Assembly (NCBI RefSeq): GCF_044987625.1
Contig: NZ_JBJDSB010000002.1
Span: forward strand, 868,001 to 932,000
From: Desulfobaculum sp044987625
GTDB taxonomy: Bacteria; Desulfobacterota; Desulfovibrionia; Desulfovibrionales; Desulfovibrionaceae
Direction of reading: 5' to 3'
DNA length: 64,000 nt
Made by a program: the position numbers and the translations under genes. Positions 44,063-51,119 of this stretch are shown here, one piece after another. Position 1 is the stretch's first letter; each line of letters opens with the position of its first letter. The notes under the pieces are model-generated. The model did not search any database. It worked only from the letters and a program-made list of their open reading frames with translations, and was not told where the DNA came from.

Positions 44063-44848
44063 ATGTCCGATTATGTGACGCCACTCCTGTTGACCCGCAC
44101 TCTCGCCGCCGTGCGCGAGGCCGGGCGCATCGTAACCGACGCGTGGAACACCCCGCGCAATATCACCTACAAGGGCCGCATCGACCTCGTCACCGAAACC
44201 GATGTGGCCGTGGAAAATTTGCTCAAAGAGCGCCTTGGCGAGATTTTGCCCGAGGCAGGCATGCTGGCCGAAGAAAGTGCGGAAAGCCTTGAACCGCAGG
44301 CGTTGACGTGGATTGTTGACCCCGTTGACGGCACCACGAACTTTGCCCACGGCATCCCGCTGTGCGCCATATCCGTGGCTCTGTGGCGTGATGGCCGCCC
44401 TGAGCTTGGTATTGTCTCGCTGCCAGTGATGGATGAGCTGTTCTACGCCGTGCGCGGGCAGGGGGCGACGCTTAACGGCGCGCCCATCAACGTCACCACC
44501 GAGGCCGACCCGGAGCGCGCGCTGGTGGCGACGGGCTTTCCCTACACCGTCAAGGAAGACCTGCCGCGTATCATTGCGCCGCTGGAGCGCGTGTTGGCAA
44601 CGTGTCAGGGCGTGCGGCGCATGGGCGCAGCGGCGGTGGACCTTGCCTACGTGGCCTGCGGGCGGATGGACGCCTTCTACGAGCGTGGCCTCAAGCCGTG
44701 GGACACCGCGGCGGGTATGCTGCTGGTGGAGGAGGCGGGCGGCCGTGTCAGCGCCTTTGACGCGGGAACGCCCTATACCTTCGGCGGAGGCATTCTTGCC
44801 AGCAATGGCCCCCTGCACGAGGCCATGAGTAGCCTTATTACCGAATAG
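44063..44848 (+). CDS. suhB: Inositol monophosphatase family protein
   Basis: 261 residues of the Mg-dependent inositol-phosphatase/SuhB family. Metal-binding motifs: EESAE near residue 73, WIVDPVDGTTNFAHG and LKPWDTAAGMLLVEEAGG. In bacteria the family includes SuhB (inositol-1-phosphatase, also an rRNA transcription factor) and fructose-1,6-bisphosphatase-like or histidinol-phosphate enzymes; the exact substrate is not settled by sequence. AAGGAGAG lies upstream of the ATG. Confidence 0.9.
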   Translation: MSDYVTPLLLTRTLAAVREAGRIVTDAWNTPRNITYKGRIDLVTETDVAVENLLKERLGEILPEAGMLAEESAESLEPQALTWIVDPVDGTTNFAHGIPLCAISVALWRDGRPELGIVSLPVMDELFYAVRGQGATLNGAPINVTTEADPERALVATGFPYTVKEDLPRIIAPLERVLATCQGVRRMGAAAVDLAYVACGRMDAFYERGLKPWDTAAGMLLVEEAGGRVSAFDAGTPYTFGGGILASNGPLHEAMSSLITE

Positions 44849-44857
44849 AGACGACAA

Positions 44858-44899
44858 GACGCGGCGCAGACTGGACGATGTGTCAGCCTGCGCCGCGTC
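44858..44899. other. 12-bp inverted repeat between convergent suhB and Nudix genes
   Basis: GACGCGGCGCAG and CTGCGCCGCGTC enclose 18 bases. The minus-strand side is followed by TTGTCGTC, only weakly T-rich. It probably marks the convergent transcript ends. Confidence 0.5.
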
Positions 44900-44967
44900 A
44901 AAGAGCGCCGGACCACAGGTCGTGGGCCGCACGCGGTGTGGTGGAGAGTGTGAAGCGTGGGCGGGCG

Positions 44968-45522
44968 CTAGAACAGCATGCCCAGTTCCCAAAAGGTAAC
45001 GATGGCGGGCGTGAGCTGGTCGCGAAAGTCGCGCACGAGCAGGGCGAGCTCTTCCTCGTCAACGTACATGCCGCCGGAGACTTCTTCGGGATTCGTCTTG
45101 AGACGCGCGGTGACGCGCCCGGCGGAGTACAGCGAGACAAAGGCGTAGCCCGTGGAGTGGCTGGCCGGAACATCGTGCACGAAGCGAAGGCCCGTCACAC
45201 GGACGCCAAGCTCTTCATACAGTTCCCTGATGGCGGCGTCCTCTCGGGATTCGCCAACTTCAACATGGCCCGTGGCGGAGAGGTCCCACCGTCCGGGGTA
45301 GAGGGTTTTCTTGCGGGAGCGCTTTTGCAGGTACAGGCGGCCGCGCTCATCGTAGACCAGAACAAGGACGGCCCGGTGCCGCAGGGTCTGCTGGCTGGCG
45401 TCGGGCAGTGCTATCACACAGAGCGGGTTGTCGTGTTCATCCACGATTTCCACACTTCCGTGCTTTATGGGCGGGGTCGTATTCCCTAAGGAAAACAAAG
45501 TGGTGTTTTGCGTTGACGGCAT
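44968..45522 (-). CDS. Nudix hydrolase
   Basis: 184 residues. The Nudix box GHVEVGESREDAAIRELYEEL with G-x5-E-x7-RE-x2-EE is intact. The surrounding LYLQKRSRKKTLYPGRWDLSATG and FVSLY segments resemble the YfcD/isopentenyl-diphosphate-isomerase-like branch. It may clean up a nucleotide or diphosphate metabolite; substrate not predictable. It is convergent with suhB and divergent from rimI. Confidence 0.9.
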   Translation of the reverse strand: MPSTQNTTLFSLGNTTPPIKHGSVEIVDEHDNPLCVIALPDASQQTLRHRAVLVLVYDERGRLYLQKRSRKKTLYPGRWDLSATGHVEVGESREDAAIRELYEELGVRVTGLRFVHDVPASHSTGYAFVSLYSAGRVTARLKTNPEEVSGGMYVDEEELALLVRDFRDQLTPAIVTFWELGMLF

Positions 45523-45576
45523 ACGCCGTGTATAGCAGGGGAGAGAGAAAATTCAACTTTCAGACAAGGTTTTTTC

Positions 45577-46047
45577 GTGACTGAGGTGAAATATGTTTTC
45601 GACAGGCTTGGCGCGGACGACGTAGACGCCCTTGTCGCGCTGGAATCCGAGTGCTTTTCCCATCCGTGGGGAGCGGAGCAATTTCGGCTGGGCCTGGAGC
45701 GAAAAGTCTTTTATGTATTTGGACTTAGGCACGGCGACGCCCTTGCGGCCTATTGCTCACTCTACCTCGTGGCGGACGAGGCCGAGATTTTGAACATTGC
45801 CGTGCGCCCTGGCCTGCGCGAGGCGGGTCTCGGCTCGCACCTGCTGGGTATGATATTGCAAATTTCCGCTAAAATGGGCATGAAAGCCGCGCATTTGGAA
45901 GTTCGCGCTTCCAATGTTCCGGCGCAGCGCCTGTACGCCAAGTTCGGCTTTGAGCAAGTGGGCGTGCGCCCCAAGTACTACCCAGATACAGGGGAAGACG
46001 CCTTTCTCATGACGCTGGATATGGAAAAATCATCCGGCAGGGGCTAA
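45577..46047 (+). CDS. rimI: Ribosomal protein S18-alanine N-acetyltransferase-like GNAT
   Basis: 156 residues starting at GTG 45577 (AAGG about nine bases upstream). GNAT motifs: EAEILNIAVRPGLREAGLGSHLL (acetyl-CoA loop around RpxxREAGLG), AHLEVRASNVPAQRLYAKFGFEQVGVRPKYY, the last typical of RimI. It is 59 bases upstream of pgk on the same strand. Confidence 0.9.
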   Translation: MTEVKYVFDRLGADDVDALVALESECFSHPWGAEQFRLGLERKVFYVFGLRHGDALAAYCSLYLVADEAEILNIAVRPGLREAGLGSHLLGMILQISAKMGMKAAHLEVRASNVPAQRLYAKFGFEQVGVRPKYYPDTGEDAFLMTLDMEKSSGRG

Positions 46048-46106
46048 ACTCATCCGGATGCCCGAGCCATACGTACAAAGAAATCTTTCAGGCAAGGAGA
46101 GATGCC

Positions 46107-47291
46107 GTGTTGAAATTTATCGATCAAATTGACCTGAGCGGCAAAAAACTACTTATCCGCGTGGACTACAACGTCCCCATCAAGGACGGCGTTATCGCCG
46201 ACGACAACCGCATCCGCGCCAGTCTGCCCACGGTGCAGCATGCCTTGGAGCAGGGCGCGGCCCTTATTTTGTGCGCGCACCTTGGCAAGCCCAAGGGGCA
46301 GGTCAAGCCGGAATTCTCCCTCGCCCCGGTGGCCAAGCACCTTGGCGAACTGCTGAGCCGTCCCGTGAAGATGGCCCCCGACTGCATCGGCGACGAGGTC
46401 AAAGCCATGGTCGCCGACCTGAAGCCCGGCGAAGTGCTGATGCTTGAGAACCTGCGCTTCCATCCCGAAGAGCAGGCCGGTGACGACGCCTTTGGCCGTC
46501 AGTTGGCCGAGCTGTGCGACGTGTACTGCAATGACGCCTTTGGCACTGCGCACCGCGCCCACGCCTCCATGACGGGCATTCCTGCCCACGCCAAGGAAAA
46601 GTGCGCAGGCTTCCTGCTCAAGAAGGAGTGGGAGTTCCTCGGTGAATCCCTGGCCGATCCCAAGCGCCCCTACGTGGCTATTTCCGGCGGCTCCAAGGTG
46701 TCCTCCAAGCTGGGCATCCTGAACAAGCTGCTAGAGAAGGTGGATTCTCTCATCATTGGCGGCGCCATGGCGAACACCTTCCTGCTGGCGCAGGGCGTTG
46801 GCGTTGGGGCCTCTCTGGTGGAGAAGGACCTTGTGGACGAAGCAAAGCGCGTGATGCACACCGCCGAGGAGCGCGGCGTGAAGCTGGTTCTGCCCCTCGA
46901 CTTCGTGCTGGGCGAAGGACCGGACGCCGCAGCAGCGGTGAAGACCGTGGACGCCGCAGACGGCATAGACGACGGCCTGATGGCTCTCGACGTGGGCCCC
47001 AAGACCGTCGCCCTCTACCGCGAGGTGCTTCAGGGCGCCAAGACCGTGGTCTGGAACGGCCCGGTCGGCGCGTTTGAGAACCCGGCCTTTGCCGAAGGCT
47101 CCATGGAACTGACCAAAATCGTTGCCGGACTGGCCGATGCCATGACCATCGGTGGTGGCGGCGATACTGGCTCCTGCCTCAAAATGGCGGGGCTGGCGGA
47201 TAAAATGACCTTCATCTCCACGGGCGGTGGCTCCTTCATGGAATTCATGGAAGGCAAGGACCTGCCCGCATTCACCGCACTCAAGGAGTAG
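46107..47291 (+). CDS. pgk: Phosphoglycerate kinase
   Basis: Glycolytic ATP-forming enzyme. 394 residues starting at GTG 46107, eight bases after AAGGAGAG. Motifs: KKLLIRVDYNVPIKDG, VLMLENLRFHPEEQ, NDAFGTAHRAHAS, GGSKVSSKLGILNKLL, WNGPVGAFE and GGGGDTGSCL-type nucleotide loop. tpiA follows after four bases, so the two are co-expressed. Confidence 0.97.
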   Translation: MLKFIDQIDLSGKKLLIRVDYNVPIKDGVIADDNRIRASLPTVQHALEQGAALILCAHLGKPKGQVKPEFSLAPVAKHLGELLSRPVKMAPDCIGDEVKAMVADLKPGEVLMLENLRFHPEEQAGDDAFGRQLAELCDVYCNDAFGTAHRAHASMTGIPAHAKEKCAGFLLKKEWEFLGESLADPKRPYVAISGGSKVSSKLGILNKLLEKVDSLIIGGAMANTFLLAQGVGVGASLVEKDLVDEAKRVMHTAEERGVKLVLPLDFVLGEGPDAAAAVKTVDAADGIDDGLMALDVGPKTVALYREVLQGAKTVVWNGPVGAFENPAFAEGSMELTKIVAGLADAMTIGGGGDTGSCLKMAGLADKMTFISTGGGSFMEFMEGKDLPAFTALKE

Positions 47292-47295
47292 CGCA

Positions 47296-48048
47296 ATGAA
47301 GCAACTGATGGCTGCCAACTGGAAGATGTACAAGACGGCCGGCGAAGCCCGCGAAGTCGCCGACGAGCTGGTGAAGCTGGTCGGCGAGGTGCCGGAAGGA
47401 CGCGAGGTATTGGTTATTCCGCCCTTTACTGCGCTGTACGCCGTCGCCGGAGCCATGAACCATGGAACCGGATTCCACCTTGGCGCGCAGAACTTCTATC
47501 CCGAGGCCGAAGGCGCGTTCACGGGCGAAATTTCGCCGGCCATGCTGCGCGACGCATGCTGCTCCTACGCCCTTGCCGGGCACTCCGAGCGCCGTCACGT
47601 TATGGGTGAAGATGATGCCTTTATCGGCCGCAAGGTGGCCTACGGCCTGGAGCAGGGCCTGCGCATGATTTTGTGCGTTGGCGAGCTGCTGGAAGAGCGT
47701 AAGGCCGGCCGTGTGGAAGAGGTTTTGCGTTCACAACTGGAAAAGGGACTTTCCGGCGTACCGCAGGACGTTCCGGCGGAAGATATCGTCGTGGCCTATG
47801 AGCCCGTATGGGCTATCGGTACCGGAGAGGTTGCAGGTCCGGACGAAATCGTGCATGCTCACGCCTTCGTCCGGAGTGTCCTCGTTGACCTCTTTGGCGA
47901 AAAAGGTCATGAAATCCGCATCCAGTACGGTGGCAGCGTGAAGCCTGCCAACTGCTCGGAAATCATAGCGCTTGACAATGTTGACGGTGTGCTGGTAGGA
48001 GGCGCAAGCCTACAGGCTGAAAGCTTCAGCCAGATCGTCAAGGCATAA
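47296..48048 (+). CDS. tpiA: Triosephosphate isomerase
   Basis: 250-residue TIM barrel. ANWKMYKT with catalytic Lys near the N terminus, His in LAGHSERRHVMGE, Glu in VVAYEPVWAIGTGEVA, and the phosphate-gripper loop QYGGSVKPANCSEI. The ATG at 47296 lies four bases after pgk with AAGGAG overlapping the pgk end. An upstream in-frame extension inside pgk is rejected. Confidence 0.97.
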   Translation: MKQLMAANWKMYKTAGEAREVADELVKLVGEVPEGREVLVIPPFTALYAVAGAMNHGTGFHLGAQNFYPEAEGAFTGEISPAMLRDACCSYALAGHSERRHVMGEDDAFIGRKVAYGLEQGLRMILCVGELLEERKAGRVEEVLRSQLEKGLSGVPQDVPAEDIVVAYEPVWAIGTGEVAGPDEIVHAHAFVRSVLVDLFGEKGHEIRIQYGGSVKPANCSEIIALDNVDGVLVGGASLQAESFSQIVKA

Positions 48049-48091
48049 GCAACACGACCCGCCAAAGATGCGGGATTCAAGGGAGTTTGAT

Positions 48092-48439
48092 TTGGAATCC
48101 TTAGTTCTTACTCTGCACATTCTTGCCTGTCTCATCCTTATCGTGCTGGTTCTGTTGCAGTCCGGCAAGGAAGGCATGGGTGTCATCTTCGGTGGCGGCT
48201 CCAGCACCGTGTTCGGTTCCTCCGGCGCAGGTGGACTTTTGACCAAGCTGACGGCGTTCCTCGCCGCAATCTTCTTGGTCACCTCGCTGGTCTACAACGT
48301 GCTCACCAGCTCCAAGCCCGGTGATGAGTCTATCATGACGAGCGTCCCCGCCGTGACCGAACCCGCTCCCGAAAAGGCCGCTCCCGCTGCCAAGCCGGAC
48401 GACATCCCCGTCGCCCCGGCCGAGGAAAGCGCAGAGTAG
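48092..48439 (+). CDS. secG: Preprotein translocase subunit SecG
   Basis: Small SecYEG subunit. TTG start at 48092 with AAGGGAG eight bases upstream gives MESLVLTLHILACL, the usual SecG N terminus; an ATG at 48068 gives eight extra atypical residues and lacks a good ribosome site. 115 residues: two membrane helices (about 3-22 and 50-70), the cytoplasmic loop QSGKEGMGVIFGGGSSTVFGSSG, and an acidic, Ala/Pro-rich C-terminal tail. Third gene of pgk-tpiA-secG. Confidence 0.93.
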   Translation: MESLVLTLHILACLILIVLVLLQSGKEGMGVIFGGGSSTVFGSSGAGGLLTKLTAFLAAIFLVTSLVYNVLTSSKPGDESIMTSVPAVTEPAPEKAAPAAKPDDIPVAPAEESAE

Positions 48440-48450
48440 TCTGACATAAC

Positions 48451-48537
48451 GCCGAAGTGGTGGAATTGGTAGACACGCTATCTTGAGGGGGTAGTGGCCG
48501 AAAGGCCGTGGGAGTTCGAGTCTCCCCTTCGGCACCA
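48451..48537 (+). tRNA. tRNA-Leu (anticodon GAG), copy 1
   Basis: 87 bases including encoded CCA. Acceptor GCCGAAG/CTTCGGC, D-loop with TTGGTAGACA, anticodon stem CTATC/GGTAG with loop TTGAGGG (anticodon GAG), a class II long variable arm (GGCCGAAAGGCC), and T-loop TTCGAGT. It is identical over its full length to the tRNA at 53134-53220. Confidence 0.97.
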
Positions 48538-48545
48538 GAGATTAC

Positions 48546-48577
48546 AAAAGCCCGCAGCATACGCTGCGGGCTTTTTT
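48546..48577 (+). terminator. Intrinsic terminator after tRNA-Leu copy 1
   Basis: AAAAGCCCGCAGC pairs with GCTGCGGGCTTTT; the T-run continues for six bases. Confidence 0.93.
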
Positions 48578-48625
48578 GCGTCTGATGGCAGGGGGGCGTT
48601 GAGGCAGGGGGAGTGGAGGGAAGAG

Positions 48626-48898
48626 TGCCTTCGGCGACTTGAGCTCTTAGGTCCTTCGGCCTGAAAGGACGGAGGGTCTTAGAGATCAAGAGAGCAGAGC
48701 TAGTTAAGGAAATAATTTCCTTAACAATCCTTAGGATTTTCTGGGCGGAAGCCGCCCAGAAAATAAGGGTGGGGCACGGGCGGGAGTTGTCAGGGGTGGC
48801 GGCAGGCCTTTCTGCGCGCAAATGGGCTGTGCGCATGCAGGATTCTTAAGGACAGTCGTCCTTAAGCCCCCGGAGGGAATATAAGTGCGGCACCAGCA
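48626..48898 (+). repeat. Hairpin-rich dispersed repeat, copy A
   Basis: A mosaic of hairpins: CTTGAG...CTCAAG-like stem around GGTCCTTCGGCC (48638-48690), GTTAAGGAAAT-A-ATTTCCTTAAC (48703-48725), a perfect 13-bp stem ATTTTCTGGGCGG/CCGCCCAGAAAAT with AAG loop (48736-48764), and CTTAAGGAC-AGTC-GTCCTTAAG (48845-48866). Copies B (53314-53591) and C (34970-35308, inverted) align throughout. Differences between A and B in the 13-bp stem are paired (C-G to T-A; G-C to A-T), so pairing is preserved. No coding frame is convincing. Confidence 0.85.
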
Positions 48899-48899
48899 C

Positions 48900-49007
48900 A
48901 CGGCATCGGAACAGCAGGCTATGGATGAGTCCTCCCGCGCGGTGAATGAGCTTGTACCCCTAGCAGAGAAGTTGAGCGCGGTTATCGCTAACCTGCGCAA
49001 TCAGTAG
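48900..49007 (+). pseudogene. 3' remnant of a methyl-accepting chemotaxis protein
   Basis: The frame ending at TAG 49005-49007 reads TASEQQAMDESSRAVNEL and then VPLAEKLSAVIANLRNQ. ASEQQ plus AVNEL..LAEKL..VIANLR is the usual C-terminal end of chemoreceptor signalling domains, but about four heptads normally found between ASEQQ and the final helix are missing. There is no start codon with a ribosome site, and the sequence begins right at the edge of repeat copy A. It is best read as the decayed end of a deleted receptor gene. Confidence 0.65.
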
Positions 49008-49024
49008 TCTGTGTCATACCCTAG

Positions 49025-49086
49025 GGCGATGCGAAAATCGCCGGATATTCTGCGCCCGTCTTCCTCGCTTGAGGAAGGTGGGCGCA
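49025..49086 (+). other. Two adjacent hairpins downstream of the chemoreceptor remnant
   Basis: GGCGAT-GCGAAA-ATCGCC (49025-49042) is followed by a nearly perfect 16-pair stem TGCGCCC...GGGCGCA with inner CTTCCTC/GAGGAAG and a GCTT loop (49051-49086). No T-run follows. They could be the ends of the old receptor transcript or part of the transporter leader. Confidence 0.5.
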
Positions 49087-49237
49087 GTCGTTTGGGGATT
49101 TTCCCCGTGCTGGGGGGGACTGCCGGGCGAGGGGCCACCGTGGCGAAAAAAGCCGCTGTTTGCCAAAGGCGTTATGACAAAGAGGACTTAGACTCTAGGG
49201 CGGTCATGAGCTAGATTCGCGCGTTCGGCAAGAGGCA

Positions 49238-49305
49238 ACCTCCTTAAATGGTCACGGAGGTGTGGAAGTAATGCATAACCCGTTATCCTGGGGGGATGGC
49301 GGAGG
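49238..49305 (+). promoter_or_regulatory. Structured leader of NSS transporter 1
   Basis: Helix 1 is ACCTCC/GGAGGT (49238-49243 with 49256-49261) around TTAAATGGTCAC. Helix 2 is GTTATCC/GGATGGC (49282-49300) with a 5-base G-rich loop, directly abutting the ribosome site GGAGG (49301-49305), nine bases from the ATG. The same two helices, loops and spacings recur before transporter 2 with compensating changes. It looks like translation control; no known riboswitch consensus was recognised. Confidence 0.55.
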
Positions 49306-49314
49306 CAGGGTGAA

Positions 49315-50664
49315 ATGACGAAGAGAGATGGATTTACTTCAAACATTGGCGTGACCCTCGCAACGCTGGGGTCCGCTGTCGGTCTTGGTAATATTTGGAA
49401 ATTTCCATACATGACGGGCATGAACGGCGGCGCGTCGTTCTTGATCGTGTATGTGCTGTGTACATTCCTCGTGGGCCTGCCGCTGATGGTTGCGGAGATT
49501 CTTATTGGCCGCAAGGTGAAGGCCAACGCCATCACCAGCTACAAGAGTCTGTCGCCCAAGGGCCAGCCGTGGTTCCTTATCGGCGTGAGTGGCGTGCTGT
49601 CGGCCTTTTTGATTCTGGCATTTTATTCCGACGTGGCGGGCTGGGTTTTCGCCTATATTTTCAAGAGCATCGTGCTGGCCTTTACCGGCCCGGCGACCGC
49701 TGACAGCGGAGCCGTGTTTGCCGAGTTGGTGGCCGACCCTGTGCGGTCCCTGCTGTGGCAGTGGTTCGTGCTTATCTTTGTGGGCAGCATCATTATGATG
49801 GGCGTCTCCAAGGGTATTGAGGGGACGGTGAAGCGCTTGATGCCCGTGCTGTTTGTGTTGCTGATTGTCATGGGCGTGCGGAGCATGTCTCTTCCCGGAG
49901 CCAGCGAGGGCCTCACTTTTTTGTTCTCCCCGGATTTCAGCAAGCTGAGCTTTACGGCTGTTCTTATGGCCATGGGCCTTGCGTTTTTTAAGCTGTCCGT
50001 CGGTATGGGCATTATGACGACCTATGGCAGCTACTACCGCGACGACCAAAACGTGCCCGTGACTACGCTGCGCGTGATGGTGGCCGACCTTGTGGTGTCG
50101 CTCTTGGCTGGTATCGCCATTTTCCCGGCGGTGTTTGCCTTTGGCATGGCCCCCGAAGCTGGGCCGTCCCTGTTGTTCGTCACCATCCCCAAGGTCTTTG
50201 AGTCCATGCCCCTTGGCGGCGTGTTTCAGGCGTTGTTCTTTATCCTGACGGGGCTGGCCGCCACGGGCGCGATGCTGTCGCTTCTTGAGGTGCCCGTTGC
50301 CTTTGCCACCGAGACGCTTGGTATGTCCCGCGCCAAGGGCACCGCCCTGACTGTTCTGCTGCTGGCCGCTGCTGGCGCCCCCGCGACGCTGTCCGAAAGC
50401 GTGCTGTCCGATGTGACCATCTTTGGGCTGAACTTCTTTAGCCTGTATGATTATATGACGCAGAATGTTCTGCTGCCCCTTGGCGGCGTGGCCGTTTGTG
50501 TGTTTGCAGGATGGGTGTGGGGAGCGGAGGCCTTCCGCAAGTGCCTCACCAACAACGGTGTACTGCCCCTTGAGAAGGTGGCAAATAGCTTCCTCTTCCT
50601 GCTGAAGTTTGTCACCCCTGTGCTCATCATGATTATCATGCTGAAGGGGCTTGGCATCTTTTAG
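49315..50664 (+). CDS. Sodium-dependent transporter, NSS family (copy 1)
   Basis: 449-residue inner-membrane symporter of the neurotransmitter:sodium symporter family (LeuT fold), about 11-12 helices. The TM1 motif LGSAVGLGNIWKFPYMTGMNGG contains the unwound Na/substrate site; TM6 is around SVGMGIMTTYGSYY, and SLLEVPVAFATE forms TM8. Substrates in this family are usually amino acids; the exact one is unknown. It is almost identical in length and sequence to the next gene. Confidence 0.95.
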   Translation: MTKRDGFTSNIGVTLATLGSAVGLGNIWKFPYMTGMNGGASFLIVYVLCTFLVGLPLMVAEILIGRKVKANAITSYKSLSPKGQPWFLIGVSGVLSAFLILAFYSDVAGWVFAYIFKSIVLAFTGPATADSGAVFAELVADPVRSLLWQWFVLIFVGSIIMMGVSKGIEGTVKRLMPVLFVLLIVMGVRSMSLPGASEGLTFLFSPDFSKLSFTAVLMAMGLAFFKLSVGMGIMTTYGSYYRDDQNVPVTTLRVMVADLVVSLLAGIAIFPAVFAFGMAPEAGPSLLFVTIPKVFESMPLGGVFQALFFILTGLAATGAMLSLLEVPVAFATETLGMSRAKGTALTVLLLAAAGAPATLSESVLSDVTIFGLNFFSLYDYMTQNVLLPLGGVAVCVFAGWVWGAEAFRKCLTNNGVLPLEKVANSFLFLLKFVTPVLIMIIMLKGLGIF

Positions 50665-51041
50665 CAGTCCTATGGAAGGACGCGGTATAAAAACTCGCCC
50701 GGCATAGCGCGGGAATGCAGTGGAGCGTTCTGTAGACGTGCGCTCACAGCGCGCGCTTTGCGGTGTGTTTTGCGTCATAAAAAGTCACAAAATTGTGACA
50801 ATATCTCATAGCGCTTCATGCATGTGAAGTGGAGAACAAGTAGTGCATTGACGAGGGGTGTGGCAGCGTGCCGCGCCCCTCATTTTTGTATTGTACTTCG
50901 GGCGGTAAAGAAGTGTGCGTCCTGTAGTGTTGCAGTTGCACGGCGGAGTTATAAAGATGCATCTTTTCAGGGAGTTATGCGAGGCGGGTTGTTTGACTCC
51001 AGCGTTGTCCTAGGGTACAAGGCGCAGTTTACTCAAGGTAG
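50665..51041. other. Region between the two NSS transporter genes
   Basis: About 450 bases separate the transporters. No gene is supported. The palindrome at 50784-50799 is the clearest site; the last 80 bases form the structured leader of transporter 2. No terminator with a T-run follows transporter 1, so read-through into copy 2 is possible. Confidence 0.5.
50784..50799. promoter_or_regulatory. Perfect palindrome GTCACAA-AA-TTGTGAC
   Basis: A 16-base dyad with 7-base arms, about 320 bases before transporter 2. The arms resemble halves of CRP/FNR-type sites but in the reverse order and with 2-base spacing, so the regulator is uncertain. GTCACAAAAT is shared with the direct repeats at 25562-25590. 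Confidence 0.5.
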
Positions 51042-51109
51042 GCTCCTTGCATGGTCGCTGGGAGCGTGTACGCAACGTTCAGTCCGTTGTCCGGGGGGGA
51101 TGACGGAGG
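51042..51109 (+). promoter_or_regulatory. Structured leader of NSS transporter 2
   Basis: Helix 1 is GCTCC/GGAGC (51042-51046 with 51061-51065) around TTGCATGGTCGCTG. Helix 2 is GTTGTCC/GGATGAC (51086-51104) with a 5-G loop, abutting the ribosome site GGAGG (51105-51109). Spacing between helices and to the ATG matches the leader of transporter 1 within one or two bases. Confidence 0.55.
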
Positions 51110-51119
51110 TAGGGGTGAT

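Noticed and set aside
49008..49314. Glycine or other known riboswitch before NSS transporter 1
   Set aside because: The conserved glycine-riboswitch segments are not visible; only the unnamed two-helix leader is supported.
49339..50778. 479-codon frame antisense to NSS transporter 1
   Set aside because: Rich in His, Gln and Arg with no fold-like pattern; the sense strand encodes a clear membrane transporter.
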